From NCBI GenBank assembly GCA_910588365.1, contig CAJUQS010000037.1:1-43187 (forward strand): a DNA stretch of 43,187 nucleotides. The letters run 5' to 3'. The DNA is from an uncultured Oscillospiraceae bacterium (GTDB lineage Bacteria; Bacillota; Clostridia; Oscillospirales; Oscillospiraceae). Numbering within the stretch: position 1 is the first letter of the stretch; each line of letters opens with the position of its first letter. Shown here in pieces: positions 37,932 to 43,187 of the stretch. The notes beneath the pieces were generated by a model. It had not been told where the DNA came from. It made no database searches and worked only from the letters and a program-made list of their open reading frames with translations. A program made the translations under genes and the position numbers.

Positions 37932-38014
37932 TCACCTCCTTTCTTTTGGTGTTGTCCCCTCCTCCGACCTGTGGTAAAATTTAGTCGGAGGAAGGGGGTG
38001 GTGATGTGAAAATT
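37932..38014. repeat. Duplicated divergent regulatory block, copy 1
   Basis: This block matches 38406-38488 closely: it starts TCACCTCCTTTCTTTTGGTG and ends GGAAGGGGGTGGTGATGTGA. It holds a plus-strand promoter, TTGTCC (37952-37957), 17 bases, TAAAAT (37975-37980), and on the left edge the ribosome site of the minus-strand gene. A 9-bp inverted repeat (37960-37968 with 37984-37992) brackets the -10 box and could be an operator or RNA hairpin. Confidence 0.75.
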
Positions 38015-38039
38015 TGCTATGAGAAGGGGGGTGTACAAT

Positions 38040-38234
38040 GTGACCGACGAGCAACGCTTGGTGTATGACCTGTCTATGCAATGCGCCGCAATACAGGTAA
38101 GGGATTTCTCGGCGACAGATATCGTTTCTTTGCAATCTGCTATGTTGGATGCTTTTGTCAGGAGTGTTTGCGTATATAGCGCTATGGACAAAGAGAGTCT
38201 TTCTGCCGCGTTGGAGAAGCTCAGAAACGTTTGA
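38040..38234 (+). CDS. Small plus-strand protein (64 aa)
   Basis: The start is set at GTG 38040 (VTDEQRLVYDLSMQCAAIQV) with AGGGGGG upstream; ATG 38019 is an alternative. The helical product continues DFSATDIVSLQSAMLDAFVR. It is driven by the promoter in repeat copy 1, runs against the early operon and overlaps the end of the minus-strand gene 38221-38400 by 14 bases. Confidence 0.55.
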   Translation: MTDEQRLVYDLSMQCAAIQVRDFSATDIVSLQSAMLDAFVRSVCVYSAMDKESLSAALEKLRNV

Positions 38235-38400
38235 GTTCTGCAATAGTTTCACTTTCCATTCGCTTTTGCATCGAACTCACAGACTCGCTACAGCGGATTT
38301 GTAGCGCAGTAAGCAATTCCCATACCTGACTATATGTCAGCCCTTGCTTTTGGCATTGTTCCAGAATGTCATTGGCAAGGGCTTTCATTCCCGCATTCAT
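38221..38400 (-). CDS. Small early protein (59 aa)
   Basis: ATG 38400 (MNAGMKALANDILEQCQKQG) has AAAGGAGGTGAACGGG upstream. The helical text LTYSQVWELLTALQIRCSES recalls short relatives of the neighbouring 68-residue protein (LTYKEVMSAINHVLCSL), suggesting paralogues. Unknown function. Confidence 0.6.
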   Translation of the reverse strand: MNAGMKALANDILEQCQKQGLTYSQVWELLTALQIRCSESVSSMQKRMESETIAELKRF

Positions 38401-38405
38401 CCCGT

Positions 38406-38488
38406 TCACCTCCTTTCTTTTGGTGTTGCCTCTCCCTCCGGCTTGTGGTAAAATTTCTCGGAGGAAGGGGGTGGTGATGTGAAAATCA
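38406..38488. repeat. Duplicated divergent regulatory block, copy 2
   Basis: Second copy of the block at 37932-38014. Plus-strand promoter: TTGCCT (38426-38431), 17 bases, TAAAAT (38449-38454). The inverted repeat around the -10 is shorter here (CCTCCG with CGGAGG). Each copy lies between a minus-strand and a plus-strand small gene. Confidence 0.75.
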
Positions 38489-38510
38489 TTTGCTGGAGGG
38501 AGGTGAAAGA

Positions 38511-38741
38511 ATGCCCAATACACGTGCATTTTGTGATCAAGAGAATCACGAACATGCGATTGTTCCTGCAATCGTTGATGTTCGAGACAATTTGGGAACT
38601 CTGGCCGTTCAGGTTCTTGCGGCAAAAGAGGACTTGTCAACAATGAATTATGCGGAAATGTTGAACAAGCTCTACCAGATTGTCAGCGATCTGCATACCG
38701 AGTACGACCATCACAAACCTACAGAATATACTGGCGGCTAA
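38511..38741 (+). CDS. Small plus-strand protein (76 aa)
   Basis: ATG 38511 (MPNTRAFCDQENHEHAIVPA) follows GGAGGGAGGTGAAAGA, a very strong site. The rest reads VRDNLGTLAVQVLAAKEDLS, then a helix and a polar tail. It is expressed from repeat copy 2 and ends inside the minus-strand gene 38719-38925 (23-base overlap). Confidence 0.65.
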   Translation: MPNTRAFCDQENHEHAIVPAIVDVRDNLGTLAVQVLAAKEDLSTMNYAEMLNKLYQIVSDLHTEYDHHKPTEYTGG

Positions 38742-38925
38742 CCCGCTCCGTCCCGGCAACCTCTTGGATGCTTGCACCATCCAGGAGGTTGCCTCCTTTG
38801 TCTTTCAACGAACACAGCACATGGTTGATAGCGCTCATCACTTCTTTATAGGTAAGGTTGCTGGCTAAGATATCTGCCGTTAGCGTTTCGCGCAGGCGTA
38901 GTTCCCGCTCTGTGAGATAGGGCAT
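38719..38925 (-). CDS. First gene of the leftward early operon (68 aa)
   Basis: ATG 38925 (MPYLTERELRLRETLTADIL) has AAGGAGGTGAGTTGA upstream and lies just downstream of the leftward promoter 38958-38986, opposite the repressor, in the place of a cro-like or early regulator. The protein is helical (ASNLTYKEVMSAINHVLCSL) but I see no clear helix-turn-helix. A 16-bp hairpin (38755-38793) lies within its 3' part. Confidence 0.6.
   Translation of the reverse strand: MPYLTERELRLRETLTADILASNLTYKEVMSAINHVLCSLKDKGGNLLDGASIQEVAGTERVSRQYIL
38755..38793 (+). terminator. 16-bp hairpin, likely terminator of the 76-aa gene
   Basis: 38755-38770 pairs with 38778-38793 (one G-U pair, 7-base loop) and is followed by TCCTTTGTCTTT. 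It lies 13 bases after the stop of the plus-strand gene and also inside the coding part of the minus-strand gene, so it may act on both transcripts. Confidence 0.6.
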
Positions 38926-38957
38926 TCAACTCACCTCCTTCATATTAGCTTGGCTAC

Positions 38958-38986
38958 ATCTTATCATAGCTTAGTGAGCTTGTCAA
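38958..38986 (-). promoter_or_regulatory. Leftward early promoter
   Basis: On the minus strand TTGACA (38986-38981), 17 bases, TAAGAT (38963-38958). GCTTGTCAAGC (38978-38988), a palindrome, covers its -35 box and is a likely repressor site. It would drive the early operon in the absence of the repressor. Confidence 0.75.
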
Positions 38987-39016
38987 GCAAATTTTTCTTG
39001 CTCAGCTAATTTTTTC

Positions 39017-39046
39017 CTTGACATTTTCGTCAAGCTATGTTTTAAT
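39017..39046 (+). promoter_or_regulatory. Repressor promoter and operator
   Basis: TTGACA (39018-39023), 17 bases, TTTAAT (39041-39046) drives the XRE repressor. An 18-bp palindrome CTTGAC-N6-GTCAAG (39017-39034) covers the -35 and spacer, and related CTTG/CAAG half-sites recur through 38946-39034. Autoregulation and control of both divergent promoters is expected. Confidence 0.7.
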
Positions 39047-39065
39047 GGGGCGAGGAGGTGGACTA

Positions 39066-39443
39066 ATGAACAATCGAATCGCGCAGGTTATTACTGCACT
39101 TGGAATAAAAAAAATCGAATTTGCTAAAAAAATTGGGATTTCATCCCCGTTTGTATCGGAACTTTGCAGTGGAGCCAAAAAAGCTAGTGATCGTACCATT
39201 ACCGACATCTGTCGCGAGTTTGATGTCAATGAAACCTGGCTCCGCACCGGCGAGGGCGAGATGTTTGTGTCAAAGACCAGAACCGATGAGATTTCTGCTT
39301 TTGTGGGCAGCATTTTGAAAGGCGAGCCTGACTTCCGGCAGAAGTTCATTTCTGTGCTGTCCCGGATGACAAAAGATGAATGGCAGATTCTCGAAAAGAA
39401 GGTCCTGGAGCTGGCCGAAGAAATAAAAAAAGCCGACCCCTAA
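39066..39443 (+). CDS. XRE-family phage repressor
   Basis: The start is ATG 39066 (MNNRIAQVITALGIKKIEFA) behind GAGGAGGTG. The 125-residue protein has an N-terminal helix-turn-helix (about 5-60: EFAKKIGISSPFVSELCSGA, TDICREFDVNETWLRTGEGE), then a helical C-terminus (SRMTKDEWQILEKKVLELAE), probably for oligomerisation. There is no LexA-like self-cleavage domain, so induction must use another route. Its divergent promoters and operators form the lysogeny switch. Confidence 0.88.
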   Translation: MNNRIAQVITALGIKKIEFAKKIGISSPFVSELCSGAKKASDRTITDICREFDVNETWLRTGEGEMFVSKTRTDEISAFVGSILKGEPDFRQKFISVLSRMTKDEWQILEKKVLELAEEIKKADP

Positions 39444-39456
39444 CGGGACCGGCTTT
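39424..39456 (-). terminator. Terminator of the 44-aa gene (also near repressor stop)
   Basis: On the minus strand AAAGCCG (39456-39450) pairs with CGGCTTT (39435-39429) and is followed by a run of Ts. It ends the gene 39468-39602 and could also serve the repressor mRNA from the other side. Confidence 0.65.
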
Positions 39457-39467
39457 AGCGGCAGCAG

Positions 39468-39602
39468 TTATTTGATGCCCTGGACGAAGTTGTACACGTT
39501 GCGCAGTTTCCTGGTGTCCAACTGGCGGATCGTCCTGATGATAAAAGCAATCATCTGTTCCCGCATCTTCTCGCCGCGGTTTTCAATGACCTTTTTGTTC
39601 AT
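39468..39602 (-). CDS. Small basic protein (44 aa)
   Basis: ATG 39602 (MNKKVIENRGEKMREQMIAF) has AAAGGAATTGAAG upstream. The text RTIRQLDTRKLRNVYNFVQG resembles C-terminal helices found in small Firmicutes proteins near integrases or regulators. A longer frame to 39677 has no ribosome site. Function unknown. Confidence 0.6.
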   Translation of the reverse strand: MNKKVIENRGEKMREQMIAFIIRTIRQLDTRKLRNVYNFVQGIK

Positions 39603-39677
39603 CTTCAATTCCTTTCCGCCCTGGCGCCAAGACCATGTATTTGCGCATGGGTAGAGTATAGCATACTTTTCTGTCAT

Positions 39678-39791
39678 TTTATAGGGAGTGCTGGCGGTTT
39701 ATAGCTATTTTTTACAAGTGTTGCGCCTTTTCTGGAAAAAATAGCGAGCAAAGGAGACATTGATAAAATAAACCCCAGCAAAAACCGAAGC
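39678..39791. other. AT-rich intergenic stretch
   Basis: No gene is seen. It lies upstream of the antisense promoter and of the leftward 44-residue gene; TATACT on the minus strand near 39653-39658 could be the -10 for that gene, without a clear -35. Confidence 0.4.
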
Positions 39792-39820
39792 TTGACAATT
39801 TCATATCAGGCGGTTATACT
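39792..39820 (+). promoter_or_regulatory. Promoter of antisense RNA 2
   Basis: TTGACA (39792-39797), 17 bases, TATACT (39815-39820). Start expected near 39827. It faces the toxin gene at 39904-39990. Confidence 0.8.
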
Positions 39821-39826
39821 GAGAAT

Positions 39827-39917
39827 AGAAAGGGCGCCGCCGGTAGACGGTGGCCCTGCTATAAGTTACAAGAAGTAACCGCTAACTGTGGGCACAGGGG
39901 CGGTTACTTCTTTTTAT
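39827..39917 (+). ncRNA. Putative antisense RNA of type I toxin-antitoxin module 2
   Basis: About 90 nt from the promoter at 39792-39820 to a strong terminator: a 12-bp perfect stem (39871-39882 with 39900-39911) followed by TTTTTATT. It overlaps the last codons and stop of the toxin gene on the other strand. The segment GGTAGACGGTGGCCCT (39842-39857) recurs in the toxin mRNA leader as GGTAGGCGGTGAAGCCCT. Confidence 0.75.
39871..39917 (+). terminator. Terminator of antisense RNA 2
   Basis: A 12-bp perfect stem with a 17-base loop and T-run. The toxin stop codon lies in its right arm. Confidence 0.85.
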
Positions 39918-39990
39918 TGGCCGCAATAAAGAGGCCGATAATACCGATGATAACAAGTGTGTACTGAAACAGTTCACTGTATGTGACCAT
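39904..39990 (-). CDS. Holin-like type I toxin peptide (28 aa)
   Basis: ATG 39990 is preceded by AAAGGGGGG. The peptide begins MVTYSELFQY, has a hydrophobic span TLVIIGIIGLFIAA (11-24) and ends NKKK. This is the pattern of the putative holin-like toxin (Hol_Tox) family. The ribosome site can be sequestered by GCCCCC (40022-40017) pairing with GGGGGC (40002-39997). A separate promoter (40100-40128) gives a leader of about 100 nt. An opposing antisense RNA overlaps the 3' end. The longer frame to 40128 is the leader and is not thought to be translated. Confidence 0.82.
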   Translation of the reverse strand: MVTYSELFQYTLVIIGIIGLFIAANKKK

Positions 39991-40043
39991 TGGGCAGCCC
40001 CCCTTTCCAAGGATCAGGGGGCAAGAAGCGCCCCCTGTCAAGA

Positions 40044-40062
40044 GGGCTTCACCGCCTACCGT
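40044..40062 (-). repeat. Leader segment repeated in antisense RNA 2
   Basis: On the minus strand the leader reads GGTAGGCGGTGAAGCCCT; the antisense RNA carries GGTAGACGGTGGCCCT. The leader can thus pair with the 3' part of its own mRNA (11 bp with one G-U pair, a 2-base bulge, then 5 bp), if that mRNA runs past 39842. Confidence 0.7.
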
Positions 40063-40099
40063 TACTGGCAGCGCTGAAAGATGATTCTTTCCTGCACTC

Positions 40100-40128
40100 A
40101 GGATACCACAGGTTTTGACAAAATGCAA
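40100..40128 (-). promoter_or_regulatory. Promoter of toxin 2 mRNA
   Basis: On the minus strand TTGCAT (40128-40123), 17 bases, TATCCT (40105-40100). Start expected near 40093. Confidence 0.55.
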
Positions 40129-40158
40129 TCAAAATCCCAAACGTCTGGGATTTTAAGC

Positions 40159-40195
40159 AAAAAACCGCCCCCGGCGCTGACAACACCAGGGGCGG
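40159..40195 (-). terminator. Terminator upstream of toxin 2 promoter
   Basis: On the minus strand CCGCCCC (40195-40189) pairs with GGGGCGG (40071-type arm at 40171-40165) and is followed by TTTTTT. It insulates the toxin module from leftward antisense transcription of the integrase gene. Confidence 0.7.
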
Positions 40196-40301
40196 CGAGT
40201 GAAACAATACCGGGACAGGCCCGATAATCGCTCCGAACAAAGTGATTATACACCTGTCCTTGGTTCATTGCAACCATTTTTGAAAGGATAGGTGATTTTT
40301 T

Positions 40302-41675
40302 ATGAAGAAACAGCAGACTTGCCCGCCGCCGGTGCGCCGCGCCGCGCTGTACATCCGGGTCAGCACCGAGGAGCAGGCGAAGCAGGGATTCTCCATCCCC
40401 GCCCAGCGAGAGGACCTGGAGGAGTACGCCCGTACCAACGGCTACGCCATCGCCGGGGTATTCATCGATGAGGGCAAGAGCGCCCGAAAGAAGTACACGG
40501 CCCGCCCCGCGTTTATGGAGATGATGGAAAAGGTCAAGGCCGGAGAGATTGACGTAATCCTGTTTATCAAGCTGGACCGCTGGTTTCGGAACATCGCGGA
40601 CTACTACGAGGTACAGAAAATTCTGGACGCCCACAACGTAGCGTGGAAGACCACCCAGGAGCACTACGACACCGAGACCACCAACGGCAGGCTGTATATC
40701 AATATCCGGCTCTCCGTAGCTCAGGACGAGAGCGACCGGGACAGCGACCGCATCAAGTTCGTGTTTCAGAACAAGGTGTCCCGCGGCGAGGCAATTTTCG
40801 GCAACCCGCCGCTTGGCCTGAAGGTGGAGGACCGGCATATTGTCCACGACCCGGAAACCGCGCCCGTGGTCCAGGAGATATTCCGCCACTACGAGGCCCA
40901 CCGCAGCATTAGCCGCACGGTGCGGGAGGTGGGGGAGCAGTTTGGCCGCATCCTGTGGCTGGACAGCACAAGGCGTATGTTGGCAAACCCGCTCTACAAG
41001 GGCGTCTACCGGGACAACCCAGCATACTGCGAACCGCTGATCCCGCCGGAGGAATTTGATCACATACAAAAGCTGCTGAAGGAGCGGTCGATCCGCCACA
41101 ACCAGACCGGGCGCATCTATCTGTTTTCCGGCCTGCTGATCTGCTCGGTGTGCGGCCGGAAGATGTCTGGCCGCTACTGTACCACAAAGCGGAAAGCGAA
41201 TAATTGGGAATATTATCTCTACCGCTGCCCCACGGCCTTGCAGTATCACCGCTGCCCACACCGCAAGGAGATCAACGAGGAAAAGCTGGAGGCGTGGCTG
41301 CTGGAGCATATTCGCTCAGAGCTGGAGAAGTACCAGATGCAGTGGGAATACACAGCGTCCGCACCCGCCACGCCCAAGGTGGACCGGGCGGCAATCCTGC
41401 GCAAACTGGAGAAGCTGAAGCAGCTGTACATAGACGATTACATCACTCTGGAGGACTACCAGGCAGACTACAAAAAGTACCATGAAAAGCTGGATGCCGA
41501 GCAATCGGAACCCAAGCGCCCGGACTTTGACCATCTGCACGCCTGTCTCAACGCAGACTTCCAAACCAGCTACTCCTCCATGACACAAATCCAACGCCGT
41601 GACTTTTGGCATGAAATCGTTAAGGAAATCCGGCTAAATGAGGAAAATGAGCCACAAATTATTTTTTCGCTTTGA
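40302..41675 (+). CDS. int: Large serine recombinase, prophage integrase
   Basis: The 457-residue protein has an N-terminal resolvase domain with the nucleophile in YIRVSTEEQ (Ser21), then LKLDRW-type text (LFIKLDRWFRNIADYYEVQK), a recombinase domain (VSRGEAIFGNPPLGLKVEDR, LANPLYKGVYRDNP), a zinc ribbon (CSVCGRKMSGRYC, then CPTA...CPH), and a C-terminal coiled coil (LRKLEKLKQLYIDDYITLED). Such enzymes join phage and bacterial att sites without supercoiling and need a directionality factor to excise; one of the small early genes may be that factor. Its stop is a few bases from the inferred att site. Confidence 0.95.
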   Translation: MKKQQTCPPPVRRAALYIRVSTEEQAKQGFSIPAQREDLEEYARTNGYAIAGVFIDEGKSARKKYTARPAFMEMMEKVKAGEIDVILFIKLDRWFRNIADYYEVQKILDAHNVAWKTTQEHYDTETTNGRLYINIRLSVAQDESDRDSDRIKFVFQNKVSRGEAIFGNPPLGLKVEDRHIVHDPETAPVVQEIFRHYEAHRSISRTVREVGEQFGRILWLDSTRRMLANPLYKGVYRDNPAYCEPLIPPEEFDHIQKLLKERSIRHNQTGRIYLFSGLLICSVCGRKMSGRYCTTKRKANNWEYYLYRCPTALQYHRCPHRKEINEEKLEAWLLEHIRSELEKYQMQWEYTASAPATPKVDRAAILRKLEKLKQLYIDDYITLEDYQADYKKYHEKLDAEQSEPKRPDFDHLHACLNADFQTSYSSMTQIQRRDFWHEIVKEIRLNEENEPQIIFSL

Positions 41676-41705
41676 CTGTACTAATGTTACTAAGCCTACC
41701 CATTC
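41676..41705. other. Inferred prophage-host junction (att)
   Basis: The tnpV-like frame on the minus strand reads ...NQMEWVGLV, as expected, and then turns into unrelated sequence at about 41685-41695, directly after the integrase gene. The crossover core should lie near AAGCCTACCC (41692-41701). A short direct repeat TACTAA-TGT-TACTAA lies at 41679-41693. The other att copy is outside the window. Confidence 0.6.
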
Positions 41706-41834
41706 CATCTGATTTTCAGTCTTTAACCGCTCCGTTATGCCCTGCCGCTGGGCGTAATCTTTTACCAACTGAAAGAACATTTCCTCGGCCTGCCGGTCAA
41801 TGTCGGTAGGGTAATCGTTTGGCCTGCCGCCCAT
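41690..41834 (-). pseudogene. tnpV: tnpV-like gene fragment, cut by prophage integration
   Basis: The minus-strand frame reads MGGRPNDYPTDIDRQAEEMF, then YAQRQGITERLKTENQMEWV, typical of the end of TnpV transposon-encoded proteins (family motif Q-M-x-W-V followed by MNNIR). Here NNIR and the rest are replaced by phage DNA after GLV. Upstream the frame is interrupted by a stop (near 41868), so the 5' end is already degraded or separate. The missing end should be at the other prophage border. Confidence 0.65.
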
Positions 41835-41839
41835 CCAGA

Positions 41840-42022
41840 GGGCTGTGTATTCCCCAACTGTTTTTTACAGAACACCATACAAAGGGGCATTTTTCCAGAG
41901 CGACCTGTAAAATCGTGTAAAATCCGCCGATTTGTAATTGACAAACCGCTTTCCCATGTGGTATCCTACAATACTCCCTCATGGGAGCGCCAACTGAATA
42001 GGCTGTACTGACTGAAACAGTA
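41840..42022. other. Host-side intergenic DNA without a recognisable gene
   Basis: This stretch left of the hairpin carries short frames only, none with a ribosome site. It is probably remnant transposon DNA upstream of the tnpV fragment. Confidence 0.4.
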
Positions 42023-42112
42023 AAAGCCGGTTACATACACAAACCAAAATGAACACCAGCGGGGCGAAGGCCGTCCTGCTGGTGCGGTTGTGTATGTGAT
42101 TGGCTTTTTTAT
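42023..42112 (+). terminator. Long hairpin ending in a T-run
   Basis: AAAGCCGGTTACATACACAA (from 42023) pairs with a right arm ending at 42107 (TTGTGTATGTGATTGGCTTT), about 20 bp with few mismatches. Inside, CACCAGC pairs with GCTGGTG. TTTTTTATTT follows. It is probably a strong terminator or attenuator, in the leader of the mobilization genes. Confidence 0.65.
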
Positions 42113-42357
42113 TTGCTCTGGCAACAAAAAACTTGAAAAAGGCCCAAGAAAAAGTTCCGTTTTTGGCATTGAAAGTTGTAGTGGGGGGTGGGAGGAAAAT
42201 CTTGAGTGGAGGTAAAACACCATCACCCGCTGTTCCCCTGTCCACAGGGATAGCGAGCATCGGATTTCGCCCCCCCACGGGGCAAAATCCACTCCCAGGG
42301 GAGGCCCCCTGAATACCCCCCCCCACGGCGGAAATTTGACAGAATGGAGGAATCAAT
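42113..42357. other. G/C-tract region upstream of mobC, oriT candidate
   Basis: No gene is seen. The region is rich in G and C runs and small inverted repeats (CCCTGTCCACAGGG at 42237-42250; GCCCCC/GGGGC near 42271; CTCCC/GGGAG near 42293). Transfer origins of MobC/relaxase systems usually lie just upstream of these genes, so oriT may be here. Placement is inferred from context. Confidence 0.4.
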
Positions 42358-42648
42358 TTGAGTACGCATGACGAAAAAGTACGGCTGAAAATCAGACTGA
42401 CTGAGGAAGAAAAAGCCAAGCTGGAACATGACGCCACCCTGTGCGGCCTGTCCCAAGCAGAGTATTTCCGGCAGATTTGTCTGGGCCGAACCCCCCGCCC
42501 CAAGCAGCCGCCCAAGTTTTGGGAACTGCTGGATGCCCTGTACGAAATCCATGATAAGCTGGAACGCCTGACCGTCTACTGCCCGGAGATGACAGAAGAA
42601 TGTTCACGACTTGAGCAACTTGTCCTGTTCTTGCAGGAGGTGGCGTGA
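42358..42648 (+). CDS. mobC: MobC-like mobilization accessory protein
   Basis: TTG 42358 is preceded by GGAGGAATCAA. The 96-residue protein starts with a ribbon-helix-helix-like part (VRLKIRLTEEEKAKLEHDAT, LCGLSQAEYFRQICLGR) and continues as a helix, matching MobC-type relaxosome proteins that bind oriT and help the relaxase nick. It overlaps the relaxase start (ATGA). Confidence 0.85.
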   Translation: MSTHDEKVRLKIRLTEEEKAKLEHDATLCGLSQAEYFRQICLGRTPRPKQPPKFWELLDALYEIHDKLERLTVYCPEMTEECSRLEQLVLFLQEVA

Positions 42649-43187
42649 TGGCGGCCACCAGTCTATGGCACATCAAGGGCAATCTTGGAGACCTGATCGC
42701 CTATGTGGAAAACCCTGAGAAAACCATCCCCAAGGGCACCGAGGACTTCTTCAACGTATTTTCGTACATCCAGAACCCACAGAAAACCGCGGACGGCTCC
42801 TTTGTCACCGCCATCAACTGCCTGAAGCAGACGGCGCTCCGACAGATGATCCTGACCAAGCAGCGATATGGCAAAGAGGACAAGTATATCGCATGGCATG
42901 GCTATCAAAGTTTCCAGCCGGGTGAAGTCACCCCGGAGCGGTGCCATGAGATCGGTGTGAAGCTGGCACACGAGATGTGGGGCGATAAATTTCAGGTCAT
43001 TGTCACCACGCACCTGGACAAAGGCCACCTGCACAATCATTTTTGCTTCAATTCAGTATCTTTCAGGGACGGCAAAAAGTACAACTACTCAAAAGCCGAG
43101 CAGCAGCGGCTCCGGGACACCTCAGACCGGCTTTGCCGGGAGTACGGGCTATCCGTCATAGAGCATGGCCATAAAGCCCCCAGTCGC
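42648..43187 (+). CDS. HUH relaxase, C-terminus beyond window
   Basis: The first 180 residues are visible. The metal site HLDKGHLHNH (His122, His127, His129, His131) is the three-histidine relaxase motif of MobA/VirD2-type (MOBP-like) enzymes. An N-terminal AYVENPEKT and ITxxLPQ-type region precede it, with Tyr19 or Tyr40 as possible nucleophiles. It cuts and transfers one strand at oriT. It belongs to the host-side mobile element. Confidence 0.9.
   Translation, partial: MAATSLWHIKGNLGDLIAYVENPEKTIPKGTEDFFNVFSYIQNPQKTADGSFVTAINCLKQTALRQMILTKQRYGKEDKYIAWHGYQSFQPGEVTPERCHEIGVKLAHEMWGDKFQVIVTTHLDKGHLHNHFCFNSVSFRDGKKYNYSKAEQQRLRDTSDRLCREYGLSVIEHGHKAPSR

Larger units (their letters stand above)
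1..41690. mobile_element. Prophage, contractile-tailed, lambda-like head (left end outside window)
   Basis: A continuous set of phage genes runs from holin (left edge) to a serine integrase (40302-41675). Structural, packaging and replication genes are on the minus strand; repressor and integrase are on the plus strand. The right boundary is placed just after the integrase stop, where a minus-strand tnpV-like reading frame changes abruptly. The left boundary and any endolysin are not in the window. Every major virion gene class is present and uninterrupted, so the prophage may be functional, although the replication initiator looks truncated. Confidence 0.95.

Noticed and set aside
39991..40128. 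N-terminal extension of toxin 2 to 74 residues
   Set aside because: No ribosome site at the far start; the extension coincides with the structured leader, and the 28-residue start has a strong site.
1..43187. tRNA or rRNA genes
   Set aside because: I saw no cloverleaf-like sequence or rRNA text; a covariance search was not possible here.

Overview
The window is the right-hand ~41.7 kb of an integrated prophage plus ~1.5 kb of flanking host-side mobile DNA. High GC in most genes, strong GGAGG ribosome binding sites, frequent GTG/TTG starts and the protein repertoire suggest a Gram-positive gut Clostridia host (Oscillospiraceae-like, in the style of Flavonifractor or Lawsonibacter). This placement is inference from gene style, with no database comparison. 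The left end of the prophage, probably including the endolysin, lies outside the window.

Layout. Almost all phage genes are on the minus strand and read right to left. From 28.4 to 19.1 kb there is a lambda-type head module: small and large terminase, DUF6148/gpW-like protein, portal, ClpP-like protease/scaffold, decoration protein, gpE-like capsid and connectors. From 18.8 to 7.2 kb there is a P2/Mu-type contractile tail: sheath, tube, a gpE/gpE'-type frameshifted chaperone, tape measure, gpX, gpD, gpV, a gpU-like protein, gpW/gp25, gpJ, gpI and fibres. So this is a myovirus with a lambda-like head. From 7.2 to 1 kb lie fibre genes, and at the left edge XhlA-like and holin genes for lysis. 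From 36.7 to 28.6 kb is the early region: PcfJ/PcfK-like proteins, a DnaC-type helicase loader, a truncated replication-protein remnant, a Lar-like anti-restriction protein, a PAPS-reductase-fold protein and many small zinc-ribbon proteins. From 39.5 to 36.8 kb is the control region: an XRE repressor with divergent promoters, and a set of tiny divergent and convergent genes built on a duplicated regulatory block. A large serine integrase (40.3-41.7 kb) closes the prophage. Its 3' end abuts a tnpV-like gene fragment that seems to have been split by integration. Beyond it are a MobC-like protein and the start of an HUH relaxase, so the prophage sits inside a mobilizable element.

Two things stand out. 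(1) Inside the tail-fibre operon, between two fibre genes (6.7-3.06 kb), is a five-gene cassette: a protein with a 44-cysteine Cys/Gly tail, a nucleotidyltransferase-like protein, two unknown proteins and a radical SAM/SPASM enzyme. It looks like a phage-borne peptide-modification (RiPP-like) system whose product could be a heavily cross-linked tail appendage or a secreted peptide. (2) The prophage carries two apparent type I toxin-antitoxin modules (598-939 and 39.79-40.13 kb). Each has a 28-residue membrane peptide facing an antisense RNA of about 90 nt. In both, the toxin mRNA leader carries a segment also present in the antisense RNA, so the mRNA could fold back 5' to 3'. The first has two perfect TTGACA-17-TATAAT promoters facing each other that look like inverted copies.
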